This document shows positions 33,268 through 45,085 of a stretch of 64,000 nucleotides of DNA, one piece after another (the first letter of the stretch is position 1; every line of letters begins with the position of its first letter). Both the position numbers and the translations under genes were made by a program. Source of the DNA: Brachionus rotundiformis. Its lineage: Eukaryota; Rotifera; Eurotatoria; Ploima; Brachionidae. Under the pieces are notes generated by a model, which was not told where the DNA came from, did not search any database, and saw nothing but the letters and a program-made list of their open reading frames with translations. The stretch is taken from positions 248,001-312,000 of the forward strand of contig JAESIW010000020.1 in NCBI GenBank assembly GCA_016802295.1. The letters are read 5' to 3'.

Positions 33268-33875
33268 AATCACCAGACTACAGAACAAATTTTTACTTCA
33301 ACTTATCAAGACACTACTGAACAAACTAGTCTTTTGGAGACAAACAGCATAGTAATAATAAATAGCACTGTACATAAATTAAGATACATAAATGAAACAG
33401 TAGATAAGAAATTTCCAATTCTTTTAACCATTTTAATATCAATTTTTGTTTTAATTTTATTTATTTTAATTGGTTTAGTGGTATTTAAATTTAAATTTGT
33501 AAAAAAGAAATTTTTTGAGTTGAGAAAAAAGCTTCTGATACCAATCATGAACGCATTTTTCCTCCAAAGACTCCAATAGTTCCCATCACATTGGAATATT
33601 TGTTCATAAAGTATAAGCCATTTTTTAACGGTGTTATGAATCTGAGCAAAGTGCTTCTCAACTACCAAAAGCATTGCATAAATTCAAAATTAGCTTTTAT
33701 TGGCCACAATGACCATATTGAGCTGGACAAATTCCAAAAAGCCGCTGTCCAGAAACAAATAGATATCTGGTTGGACCAAAGAATCGTAGAACAAGTGTCT
33801 CAGTGTGACTTCTCATCTCAAATCTATCCACTTGAAGGAAAAAACTTCTACATTGATTATTCTTGGCTTAATTAA
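33268..33875 (+). CDS. Single-pass membrane protein of unknown family (5' partial, apparent frameshift)
   Basis: A likely exon begins after an acceptor (TTTTCACTCAG, 33257-33267). A Thr/Ser-rich extracellular stalk leads to a TM (FPILLTILISIFVLILFILI, about 33415-33475) and a basic stop-transfer. The frame then ends at 33579. A second open frame, offset by one base, continues as FPPKTPIVPITLEYLFIKYK to a stop at 33873-33875. The two meet at an A6 run (33525-33530), where one missing A would explain the break. Unknown function. Upstream exons are not identifiable, and the sequence upstream overlaps the antisense fragment at 33010-33262. Confidence 0.45.
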
Positions 33876-34062
33876 AACACAATTAGACACCAATCAAGTA
33901 TTTTTGATTTAAGGAACCGAACAACTTTCGAATTCAAATCTCCGCCGTTCAAACGACACCATCTCCAAACACGGTATCCGAGCGCATGTGTTGCTTGAGG
34001 TTTTTGTAATTTATATGCTCCTTTTTACCTATAATAATATCTACACTTCTACAAATAAGAAT

Positions 34063-34580
34063 NNNNNNNNNNNNNNNNNNNNNNNNNNNNNNNNNNNNNN
34101 NNNNNNNNNNNNNNNNNNNNNNNNNNNNNNNNNNNNNNNNNNNNNNNNNNNNNNNNNNNNNNNNNNNNNNNNNNNNNNNNNNNNNNNNNNNNNNNNNNNN
34201 NNNNNNNNNNNNNNNNNNNNNNNNNNNNNNNNNNNNNNNNNNNNNNNNNNNNNNNNNNNNNNNNNNNNNNNNNNNNNNNNNNNNNNNNNNNNNNNNNNNN
34301 NNNNNNNNNNNNNNNNNNNNNNNNNNNNNNNNNNNNNNNNNNNNNNNNNNNNNNNNNNNNNNNNNNNNNNNNNNNNNNNNNNNNNNNNNNNNNNNNNNNN
34401 NNNNNNNNNNNNNNNNNNNNNNNNNNNNNNNNNNNNNNNNNNNNNNNNNNNNNNNNNNNNNNNNNNNNNNNNNNNNNNNNNNNNNNNNNNNNNNNNNNNN
34501 NNNNNNNNNNNNNNNNNNNNNNNNNNNNNNNNNNNNNNNNNNNNNNNNNNNNNNNNNNNNNNNNNNNNNNNNNNNNNNNN
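34063..34580. other. Assembly gap (518 Ns)
   Basis: A run of N. The right flank (34581-34690) is a LINE 3' end, so the gap is probably caused by a repeat. Confidence 0.99.
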
Positions 34581-34690
34581 TGAATTTTTTTCAAAATCTG
34601 AAAAAATGAGATTAATATTATTAAAAATTGAATGCTTAAATGTTGTAAATTTCAACATTGATCTCTTGATCACAAAGCAATTTATAAGTC
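34581..34690 (-). mobile_element. 3' end of the 55-kb LINE family, at a gap edge
   Basis: Reverse complement matches 57255-57355 of the long LINE copy (GTGATCAAGAGATCAA..., TTTAAGCATTCAATTTTTAATA). Coding is decayed. The remainder of the element may lie in the gap. Confidence 0.7.
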
Positions 34691-34908
34691 TTGAGTAGAA
34701 AAATCCAAAAGTTTTTTCATTACCGTAAACATTTACCTTTAATTAGATGTAATATTACCTAGAGAACGGGTATTAGGACATGCAATTATAGAGTTTTTAT
34801 AGTACTTTTTGAAGAAATAAAATAAACTTTAAATCTTTTTAATTAATAAACCATTTATTAACAAAAATTATCAAAAAAAATCTAATAATAATATAATTAT
34901 TTACATGA

Positions 34909-36743
34909 TTATTCATCTTGTTTTTGTTTCTTCCAAGGTATGGTAACAAAATCCTCTTCTTCTTCATTTTTATTTTTTTCATCGGACACTGGCTGAAAGA
35001 TTGGCTCAGGCTGAGTTTTTGTATAAGCCGGAGCGATCCAGTATGGATCCTTTTCGGCCGCTTGGGCATGCTTCAGCAGTGCTTCTCGTGGATCCTCTTT
35101 CACCTGTGACACTTTCTGCAAGGCTATGTTTCTCACAATGTAAGACGACAAAGTTGACCCGTGACTGGCCAGTCTTCCACCAGCTCCTGTACTACCTGTT
35201 AATGGTAGCTCTGGTCGGTGAGACTTGACCGGATCTTTTCTTTCCTTGGCCCTGATTGAGCTCAGCTTACGAGCTCGCTCTTGCTTATACATGGGCAATG
35301 CATGCGGATTGAACACTTGCGGCTCTACTGCAAAAGTTCCCATTGTTTTCCTCTTAACCGGCTTCATGGCACACAGGGTCAGTCCCTTCAGACTTTTTTC
35401 CATGTCATAGTACGCCTTGACAACTCCGTTGCCAGTGGTCAAGAAAATCTGATTGATTTTCGGGTGCCACAGAGTTCTAATAATACTTGAATCAGTAATT
35501 TCCAGCTCATTTATCTTTTTAAGGCCTTCTCTCTCAAAGATAACCAGTTTTCCGGTCTCTACACCAGGTCGTGTAGAGACACCAGTTATGATCAGCTTAT
35601 CACTGGGCGAAAACTGACAATTGGTCATCGGAAAGCGGTTATACAGCTCTCCTGCTGAAGCCAGACACTGCTTTAAGTTCCTCAAATCCCAAGTCTTTAG
35701 AGTATCATCCATTCCTCTGCTTGCCAAAGTCTTACCATCAAACGAAAACTCAACATTGCTGATACCACCGCTCATGTGACACACTCTGCCAAGCACACAA
35801 GGATTTATGAACTGTTTGCGGTGATCAAACAATTGTATGGACCCGTCCTCACATCCACATGCCACAAAATTACCATCTCTACTATAGGCACAAGAGTTTG
35901 GTTCGGTTTTTTTACCCTGTGCATTCTTGGTCTTGATAATTCTCTTATTTTTTCTTCGGTCATTTATATCCCAAATGCGCACTGATCCATCTATGGAGCA
36001 TGTCATGAACTCATAGTTTAATTTTGGATGCCAGCAACCATCGTTCAGCATTCCACAGTGTCCTTTTGTCTTGGCCATGTCCACAATATACTGGTCGCCT
36101 CTGACGCACTCTAGCACATTTTTGCCCTCTCTGTCCACAATTTTGGCCTGCGCACTGCCAGGCACAATGAGTATGGCATCACCAGCCAGATTGAAGCTGA
36201 TGTTTTTTATATGATGGCACTCACATGGCTGAAAAGTGCGATAGCTTCGCAACGAAGCGTCCATGCCAGAAAAATCATACAGCTTGATCTCATAGTCATA
36301 GCCACCTATTGCCATGCGATTTCCATTTGAGTCCACCGATATTGCCGAGACTGGTTTAGACCCGTGAGTGAAAACAGCCTCGTTTGTCAGTGGTAAAAGT
36401 GAATTAAAAGAGTCTTCCGAAGCTGGCTGCTGAAAGTCAATCGACGGGCCTATCTCGTCTTCCTCACCATCTTCTGGCAACTCCAGGTCATAGGCTTTGT
36501 CTTGTTCGTCTTCAGAATCAACCTCTTCGGCCTCTTCTGCTTTGTAAACTGTTGTCTTACCTCGACTTGCTTTCAACTCTTCCAAATCTAATAAAATTTA
36601 TTTTTAATTAATTTAAATTATTTTCCTAATTAATAAAGTCTACATTGTTGGCGAAATTGGGCCGTATTTTTTCTTGCCTGGCCAATTTCATCATCTTCTT
36701 GGTCGTCGTCAGACTCCCGGTTCCTAAAGTTTAAAGATGCCAT
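34909..36743 (-). CDS. WDR70: WD repeat-containing protein 70
   Basis: Nuclear WD-repeat protein. In other animals WDR70 is linked to H2B ubiquitylation and DNA-damage response. Two exons: 36644-36743 and 34909-36587, joined across a 56-nt intron (FRQQ|YLEELKASRGK), 592 residues. An acidic N-terminus (residues ~1-90) leads to a seven-bladed WD propeller (~90-430: GGYDYEIKLYDF, CSIDGSVRIWDIND, GCEDGSIQLFDHR, SRGMDDTLKTWDLR). Next come the WDR70-specific tail (PHALPMYKQERARKLSSIRAKERKDP, SYIVRNIAL, KDPYWIAPAY) and an acidic/basic end. Motifs and order match the family throughout. It is head to head with TAF10 at 134 bp. Confidence 0.93.
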
Positions 36744-36877
36744 TTGTAAATATATTTTCTAGTCACTGTCAATCATGGCATGCATATATACCATGCAAGA
36801 CAAAAGCCATGTCATCTGACAAAAATTTATAATTTCAGATAAAATTTTAATTTTTATTTTAAAAATTAAATATAGAT
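36744..36877. promoter_or_regulatory. Shared promoter between WDR70 and TAF10
   Basis: The two start codons diverge across 134 bp, so both promoters must lie here or overlap the 5' exons. The interval contains TATATATACCATGCA near 36785. Bidirectional control is inferred from spacing only. Confidence 0.55.
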
Positions 36878-37450
36878 ATGGACGATTTGTTGAATAATCA
36901 AGACATAGACATGCTCAATTCGATTGATCTGAATCAGCAGGACTTGAAGCTAGATGATAATGAGATGCTGGACAGCAATGGTGAGAGCATGAACCAGGAC
37001 GAGAACGAAGATGATGATAGCTTTATATTGGACACAGAGACAAAGACACCAGGCGAAATATTGGATGAGTTTTGCTCTAAGCTGAAGGATGTGCACACCA
37101 CTTTGCCAGAGACAGTGGTCAATCATTACATGAAAAAAACAGGCTTTATAGTAAATGATCCTAAATTGGTTAAAATAATATCCATAGCAAGTCAAAAGTT
37201 TATATCAGAGATCGTGAACGATGTGATGCAACATCACAAGCTCAAGTCGAAAACTACCACACAAGGAAACTCGGCAAACGCGTCGGCTTCAAACAGTAAT
37301 GCCAATCAGGGCTCTTCTGGCAGCCAAGCACAAGGTTCTTCGTCTGGCGCAAACAAAAATGCAACTGGTTTAGTGTTGACTCTGGAAGATTTGAGCAACG
37401 TGCTGACCGAGTATGGCATCAATGTGAAAAAGCCTTACTATTTCATGTAA
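36878..37450 (+). CDS. TAF10: TFIID subunit 10 (TAF10)
   Basis: Histone-fold subunit of TFIID, and of SAGA in many species, which pairs with TAF3/TAF8-type partners. Intronless, 190 residues. The N-terminal ~60 residues are acidic. The conserved core then runs LDEFCSKLKDVHTTLPETVVNHYMKKTGF, followed by DPKLVKIISIASQKFISEIVNDVMQHHKLK. A Ser/Ala/Asn linker precedes the invariant C-terminus LTLEDLSNVLTEYGINVKKPYYF. All hallmark blocks are present and length is normal. Confidence 0.95.
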   Translation: MDDLLNNQDIDMLNSIDLNQQDLKLDDNEMLDSNGESMNQDENEDDDSFILDTETKTPGEILDEFCSKLKDVHTTLPETVVNHYMKKTGFIVNDPKLVKIISIASQKFISEIVNDVMQHHKLKSKTTTQGNSANASASNSNANQGSSGSQAQGSSSGANKNATGLVLTLEDLSNVLTEYGINVKKPYYFM

Positions 37451-38020
37451 AAAATTAACTTTCTTTTTCTTTAAATTCCTAAATAAATATTACATTTGAA
37501 TAGTTTTAAAAATATATTATTTTTTATATAATAAATGGACAGATTGTTGAAAAAATCGTTTATTTTTGTTTGTTTTAAACTGGCCAAAAGTAGTGATGTT
37601 GGTGTTGCTTGCTTGGTTTTATGGTTAGCTGATTTTGGTTAGCCAAATATTAAGTTAAAAATTGTTTCTTTAAATATTTGTTTCAAATTAAATTATTCAG
37701 ATAAATTCCTATTTAATAAAAAAAATAATTCATGGTTTTTTGTTAAGGATTCTTCAAGATTAAATTAGAAAAAAATTTAATAAAATTTAAAAAATTAAAA
37801 AAAAAATTTTGGCATTTAATATTGGGATAAAATAAGAAAACAAAATGATTCCTTGTATTTTAATAATAATGAAATTAAAATTTAGTCAATTTTTGTTATC
37901 TTATTTTTTTCAGAATTTTGAAAATCAAAGAAATAAGAGTCCAGATTTTTATTTATTTATATAATAATAACAATGATAATTGCTACGCTTATGCGAATTA
38001 ACCAGACTGTAAGCAATATT
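37451..38020. other. Intergenic with a foldback-repeat end
   Basis: TAF10 3' flank with an AATAAA at 37481. Around 37590-37660 a GTGATGTTGGT...GGTTAGC segment belongs to the family at 27500 and 39001. No gene. Confidence 0.5.
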
Positions 38021-38920
38021 TTAGTCACTCAATATGTTATCTAGTTTGTTTTTAAATAAGTCAATTGTTTTCGATTCTATTACCACATTTGTCAGTTTGT
38101 TCCAATCGCTAACAACTCTGTTAGTAAAAAAATTATACTTTGATAAACAATTTTTTGTAAGTTCTCTTCTTAGTCTGTATCGATTACCTCTTGTATTGTA
38201 TGTACTTACACCATCCAAATGTTCGCTTTGCCAACTTATCTCATCAAGTCCATTCATTTGGATTAGATTACCACGTCTCCTTCTTGTCGAAGGAGTTGTT
38301 AGGTTCAGTCTATTGAGTCTTTCTAAATAGCTTAGCTCACTAAATCCTTTAATGTTTCGTGTAGTTTTCTCTGTACTTTTTTAAATGAATCAATATCTTT
38401 CTTCATGGATTCCAAACTGAGACTGCGAATTCGAGATGAGACTTATGTGCATTTTTTTTTATAAAACTTGAATCATGGTTGCTGAAATCACCATTTAATA
38501 CTTGCCCAAGAGTTCTGTTTGCTATTGCCGATGAAGCACATATTTGCTTACACCATTTCATGTCGGTATTTACTATGACTCCTATATCTTTCTGTCTATC
38601 AATTTGTGGACTACATTTTCCTTTGATATATAATAATTCGTTCATGGGTTATTCCTTCCAATTTACATTATTTCACATTTTTCAGTGTTGAGATTAATCG
38701 ACCATTCATTACATCATTTGACAAGACTATTTACATCATCTTGTAAGTGCTCTTTCTTTATTTTTTCATTTAATTTATTAAATATACACTATATCATGTA
38801 GTCATCCGCATACAGAGAGGATCTTCTACTGAATTTTTCCGGAAGGTCATTTATAACGAAAGACACAGAAAGATATTTCTTTTATATCTTTATTTTTTTC
38901 AGTTTGATTTTAACTTTATG
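38021..38920 (-). mobile_element. LINE remnant, CR1/L2-like reverse transcriptase C-terminus
   Basis: Minus-strand pieces of an RT ORF in different frames. One (38403-38645) has DIGVIVNTDMKWCKQI and VLNGDF, the L-G-V.....L.w motif that follows the YADD block. The other (38021-38257) has NRYRLRRELTKN...FFTNRVVSDWNKL, the typical C-terminal end. Frameshifts and stops are present. It is a different family from the 55-kb LINE. Confidence 0.75.
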
Positions 38921-39007
38921 TGACATACTGTACATTTAGGTTAAAATAATATATACAATAATATATAATATTAAATTGAATAGCTAAAAATAAAATCTAT
39001 TGAAACG

Positions 39008-39480
39008 AATTTTTGGTTAAAAAGATTTTTGGCTAACCACAAAAGCAACCAAAATTTACAATATTGATTAACCAGGTTTTGTGAAATTCAGTACAAAATG
39101 GCAAAAAGAACAGAAAAAAGTGTAAAAAAATTGAATAACTTTTTTTCTAAAGGTTTAAACCTAATTCTGTAAATGCAGAATGGTGCAACATTCAAAATTG
39201 CATCAAATATCTATGTCTGCTAATTTTGCAGAGTTCAGCAGAAATTAAATTTCAATATAATCGAGTGTAGTGCATTTTGCAGAGATTTTGCACATCATTA
39301 GCAGACTTTTACAGTTGATGCAACTTAGAATGTTGCACCATTCTGCATTTACAGAATTAGGTTTAAACCTTTAGAAAAAAAGTTATTCAATTTTTTTACA
39401 CTTTTTTCTGTTCTTTTGAACTGAACTTCACAAAACCGATTAACCAAGCAATCAAAAACCAACATTATTAGCCACAAGAA
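39008..39480. mobile_element. Foldback element with long inverted arms
   Basis: The arms ~39096-39205 and ~39315-39420 are nearly perfect reverse complements over about 100 bp (AAAAGAACAGAAAAAAGTGT, TAAAGGTTTAAACCTAATTC). More diverged pairing extends outward to GGTTAACCA-type ends. The loop holds several TTTTGCAGA motifs. It is non-coding and could form a large hairpin. The spacer 39481-40512 that follows shows no gene. Confidence 0.75.
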
Positions 39481-40512
39481 GTAAATTTGCTAACTTATGG
39501 AAAAGCCCAGGAAAGTTAATGCATCAGTTAAGGAATTGTAGAAGAAATGGGCGAATCTAATGGTGATTTTAATACTCTTTCAGACATTACGAATAATAGA
39601 ACGAACAAAAGTAATGAAGAGATGAGAGAAAGCTTTTCAATAATAATAATGGTAACACCAGGAACCTTGGTAATCAAGAAGATACAATCTGAAAAAACAC
39701 TCTAAAGTCTCAAGAATTCTATATTCAATAACATTACTTTGGCTTTTTTAAATTTTCTAAAAAAATTCAAAAAATTTGATTTTTATATTTTAACGTTTAA
39801 ACTTTTTTATTTAATTAATAAAAAAAATTAAATTTTAACTTTTTTAATTAATTAAATATTACTTAAATAAAAAAAGTCTTAATGTGTATTCATGACAAGG
39901 TAAATAGCCTGTTTGTCATTTAGTTTCTAGTTTACCATGATTTATCAAATCAAGCTTTGCTAATTTAACTTGGAAAAATGGATAACAAGTATCAACATAA
40001 GTAAATTCAATCTTTGCCATTAGGCTATTACCATAAAATCAATAAAACCATGCTGGTTTGTTCGAATCCGATTCAATTTATTTACATAAAGATTTTCTGA
40101 ACAGCTTTTTTATTTTTCTTTAAATGAAAGCTGAATTCAAAAATATTGAATAATAAATTTTCCTGTTTTATTATACAATATGTTGAATATTTAATTAAGA
40201 AGTTTAAAAATTTTAATAACTTATTTGTTATCCAAAATCTAGAAACTTATTTCCATTAAGATTTTAACAGTTTTTTTATTTTTTATTTAAAAACTTAATT
40301 AAGAAATTTAAAAATGTTAATTTTACTTATTTATTTAAAAAAAATAATTTAAATTTTTGATTTAAGAAAACTAATTTACATTTTATATAAAATTTAAACT
40401 TTTTATTAAAATCTAATGTAAACAAAGCAGCCTTGGAATAAATTACCAGGCGGTAAAAAAAGTCACAGTATAAAAATGCTTTTATAAATTCAAATATCAT
40501 AAAAATTTAGAG

Positions 40513-43500
40513 ATGGTCAAATTTTCATCGGTAAAATATAAAATCGAAAAATCAAAAGCAGCTCAAAATTTGGATAACTTGGCAAACGGCAAATTAGCTG
40601 TATCCAAATGGGTTCTAGTTGTTTTTGGAATAATACTTGCTGGCTGTGCCGCTGTTTTTGCTGCATCGATAGCCATTGCATTGACCAGACAGTCAAATGG
40701 CCTTTACAATGAAGCATGTGCTTCACGCAATTGTGAAGCAAGTCTTGGTTTAAAATGTATAGACAAAGTATGCCAGTGTCCAGAAAACCAATTTTATTTG
40801 GATAGCTGCCGCAATTTGTCAACTATTAATGAACCTTGCGATAAAGATAATAACTGCTTACAAAGCCAAAATCTTGTTTGTGGCCTCGGTAAAAAATGTG
40901 GCTGTGATTTGACCAACTATTGGGACTATGAATTAAGAAAATGTGCCAGTAGAAAAAAATACAGAGAATTTTGCAATGGAGATCAGTGCAAAATCGGTCT
41001 TAAAATCTCCTGTGATTTGAATGCCAAGCAGTGTAGATGCACCAGTCCTGAATTGTATGAATTATCTTGATTAACCAAAAACTAATTTTATTTATTAAAG
41101 AAAATATTGGAATGGGACTGAATGCTCAAACAGGAAAAGTTATCAAGAAATTTGTGGAGTCTCCGAGGAATGCATCGAGTCTCAAGGCCTTTCATGCCTT
41201 AATTCAGTCTGTAAGATTTAAATTTGGAAAAAAATGACCAAAATTAATTCGAATCAAGTCTTTTAAAATCTGAGGCTATCGAAAATTGGTATTTAAAATT
41301 TATCTTTTAAATGTTTATTGAGAAATCTCTTACTTTGAATAATAACTCAAGTCTAAATATATTTTTGTCTCTTAATAAATTGAGTTTCATAAAAAAGTAA
41401 AACAAAAGTTATTTAAATTAAAATAAAAAAATTTTGAGTTTTGTGACATTAATAATTGACAAAGTTAATTTTAATTCAGAAAATTTTAATTTTTTTTACC
41501 TTGATAAATATTCCTTTAGAAAATGAATAAAATTTTTTTAGTTACTTTTTTGCCAAATTGCCTATCAATACCAAACTTGGACCATTTTCAATCTGTTCAG
41601 TATTCTCAGAATGGTAGTTAGTTGTTTAATCAGAAGTTTATGCACAAAAGCAGTGCATTGGAATGCCTTAATCTTAAAATAACTAGACAAGATTTGCCAA
41701 TATTTATTTTTTAATCAGCTACAAAATTATTTTAAACACTCATTAAAAATAATAATTAGTAAAATTTAACTAAAATATGACGATCGTTTATGTAACTCAA
41801 ACTGGAAAAAATCATTGCCAATCGCTGTCACAATAATCTCCATTGTGACAGCGATTGGCAATGCCGCAGTGATTTAGAACTTGCTATCTTTTATTTATTA
41901 TCCTTTAAGAAACTAAAAGAAAAAACTAATTAATACTCTATTTATTAAATATTTTTCATTAAAAGCTATTTTTTAATAAGTTAATTTTTGTTTAAGGTTC
42001 ATGCAATAGTGGTCAATATTTTAAGCTGTCCGAGTCAAAATGTTATGCAAGAAAAACTGAATATGAGACATGTTCATATGATGAGATGTGTTTTAAACCA
42101 ATGTTCTGCTCCATAAGATACGGATGCCGGTGTCCTAAATATTACTTCTATGAGCCTATATCTTCAACATGTACTGACCAATATTTAGAAAATTCATTCT
42201 GTAATTCTACCAGCCAGTGTAGAACTGACCTAGGTCTTACTTGTCAAGCTAATAGATGCAAATGTGACGCATCACTGTACACATGGTCATCTGAATCTAC
42301 CAAGTGTTTACTTACTTATGCAAAGATGTCATGCTTGTCTGACTCAGATTGTAATGATGTAGAAAATTTAATTTGCAGTGTGAACAATGATTGTAATTGT
42401 CCACAGTCATCAATAAATGGAATGTGTGATTGTAGTAGGACCATAGGCAATGAAGACTATTGGAATGGAACAAGCTGTGTTCAGGCTAAAACATTTGACT
42501 CATCTTGCTCTGCTGATTATGAGTGTAAAGTTCTGACTGAAGCTACCATTTGTAGCAATTTCAAATGTAAATGCACCGATGACACTAAATACTTCTGGGA
42601 CGGATCATCGTGTTCCAATAAAAAATCCAATGGTCAGACGTGTTCTACCCAAAATGAGTGCTTGGACTCTGAATTTACAACATGTAGTGGAGGAAAATGT
42701 AACACATTTTTTTCTACAATTTATGATTTTAACCAAAGGCTATTTTAATAAAGGTACATGCTCAAGTGTACAATACTTTGACAATTCTTTGTCCAAATGT
42801 GTCAATAAGGTTGGAGAATTTGTTCTGTGTTCAAGTGACGCAATGTGCTTTGGAACTATGACATGTGATGCACTTAAAGGCTGTTTATGCCAAGTAAATG
42901 AGTTTTTTGTAAATACTTCATCATTATGTGTAGATAAGTATTTGAATGGAGATTACTGTGACAGCGATTGGCAATGCCGCAGTGATTTAGGACTTGTTTG
43001 CACAAACAATACTTGTGTTTGCAGCTCACTTCGTTACACTTGGTCTGGCTCAGAATGTTTGCTAACTTATGCTCAAACTTTGTGTGCCAGTGATTCAGAG
43101 TGCAACAATGCTGAAAATCTTGTGTGTAGGTCTGGAAACTGTACATGTGATCGAACAGCTGGCAGTGAGTTCTATTGGAATGGAGAAATGTGCATATCTG
43201 CGAATGACATCGGTCTTGGATGCCACTCGGACATTCAATGCAAAATAATAACCCAAAATACATATTGTATAAACCAAACTTGTGGTTGTTTGATACGTAA
43301 GTTTCAGCAATTTTTCATATCTGTGCAAAGTCTAGATAGATTTTTTTAATATTCTTTATTAAAAAAGAATATATTGGGATGGTACCAAGTGCGCACCAAA
43401 ATTGACTTATGGAGAATCATGCACAAACATATTCCTAAATGAATGTTTAGACTCAGAGCTGACATTTTGTAGCCATGATACTTCCAAATGCCAATGTCCA

Positions 43501-44451
43501 ACAGGACAGTATTTTGATACTAATGACCGAAAATGCACGGTCCAAGTTGGCGAGTTTGGTCAATGTTTGCCATCAATGGCAGGTATGTGCATTAGTCCAA
43601 TGATTTGCAGGACAAATCAAATTTGCTCATGTAATGATGATGAATTTTTCGAAAACACCACTTCGCAATGCATTACCAAGTTTTTAAATGGTTCCGAATG
43701 CGACAAAGACCATGAATGCGATGAATCCAAAGGCTTAACATGCCAAAATAATAGATGTTTGTGCACTTCACCTAGATATACTTGGTCATGGACAATACCA
43801 CCAGAATGTAAGCTAACCTATAGCTCTGTGGGATGTACAGCTAACAGTGAATGCAATGAAGATGAAAATCTATTTTGTAGACTCGATAGTTACAATTGTT
43901 ACCAAAATATGACAGGATTTTTTTGCGATTGTAAATCAGAAAAAAATGATGAATATTACTGGGATGGAACAAAATGTGTCGAAGCCAAGTCACGCGGAGG
44001 CTTATGTTCAAGTGACTGTGAATGCCAAACATTGACTCAATTGACTGTTTGTAGAGATGGCCATTGCCAATGTGATGATACCTATGAAGGGGATTTTCTT
44101 AAAAACCAATGCAGATATTGTTATTTAGATGAGCTATACTTTGGCTCAAAATGCTATTATGCTTCAAGTGATTATACCTATGATTATGACAATGCAAAGA
44201 ATGCTTGTGAAAATAAAAAAGACAGAAAGCTAGCTAAAGTATCTTCTGAAGATATTTTAAACTTTTTTAAAAGTAAGTTTAATGGCACAGAAAAATATTG
44301 GATTGATGACCATAAAGATGATGATGTAAAACAAATTTGTAATTTTGGTGGTGGAAAACTACATTGGGATTCTGGGACACTATGTGTATCGAATAGCATA
44401 AGTGATGGAACCGATTTAGGTTATATCTGTGAAAGAGATATATCAAAATAA
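40513..44451 (+). CDS. Type II membrane protein with EB-like Cys-rich repeats and a C-type-lectin-like domain
   Basis: Five exons: 40513-41054, 41101-41210, 41997-42698, 42754-43296, 43368-44451. There is a cytosolic N-terminus of ~33 residues rich in Lys. One TM follows at residues ~34-58 (WVLVVFGIILAGCAAVFAASIAIAL) with no signal peptide, so the bulk is extracellular. More than ten ~40-residue EB-type units come next (C....C....GL.C....C.C......W.G..C). The last ~115 residues form a CTLD (YFGSKCYYAS, AKNACENK, KYWIDDHKDD, LCVSN, GYICE). The CTLD lacks EPN/QPD, so canonical Ca-dependent sugar binding is not expected. Exon 4 to exon 5 is one base out of phase (see findings). A receptor or pathogen-recognition role is only a guess. 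Confidence 0.8.
41813..41883. repeat. Intronic hairpin copied from exon 4 of the same gene
   Basis: 41813-41844 is a reverse-complement copy of 42945-42976 (one mismatch), and 41844-41883 is a direct copy of 42957-42996 (one mismatch). The two abut and form a 22-bp perfect stem with a 7-nt loop. The surrounding intron 41211-41996 is otherwise AT-rich and unremarkable. Confidence 0.85.
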
Positions 44452-45085
44452 AACTTAATAATATATTGAATACCAATTAAATAAAAAACATTTTTTGTTA
44501 ATAAATTTTACTTTATTAATCTTAATGTATCTAAATTTAAATTGAGACTAATAGATATAATTTATTAAACTATAGGATATCTGTTACTATAATGCTAAAA
44601 CTAAGAGATAGTTATAAGTAAGGATGAGAAATTATTTTAAAAGAGATTCAACAAAACCTACAGGCTTTTGTTTTTTCTCTTTTCTAAATGACAAATTTAT
44701 TTAAAAAAAAAAGTTACTAATTGTATAAAATCTTGACCAAAAATTATTTTTCAATGACAAAAATAATTTAAAATAAATAATCTTAGAATTTTATTTTTTT
44801 AACGTGGTCAATCATATTTTTTTCTCTTTATTTTTTTTTAAGAAATAGATTTTCCCAATTTTAGTGTAATGATCTAAATTTGATCATTTGTTTATTTCAA
44901 TCTATTTTTGAACCTTATCTATGCTAACTTCCTCTACAAGCAAAATTTTTTCAAATCGGCCAAAATCTATTTCTCTCAATCAAATTGTAATGAACATAAT
45001 TTAAAATAGGCAAGCCTCTTAAAAAAATATTAGCTATCAAATCTTTATTTTTTATATTTTTTGATTGTTTTTTAAAATATATAAT
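44452..45085. other. Intergenic, no gene seen
   Basis: AT-rich 3' flank of the lectin-like gene, with an AATAAA at 44480-44485. No coding or RNA gene. Confidence 0.6.

Noticed and set aside
38000..39480. Possible CRISPR-like or tandem array of repeats
   Set aside because: The repeats are two inverted arms and LINE remnants, not regularly spaced direct repeats, and the genome is eukaryotic.
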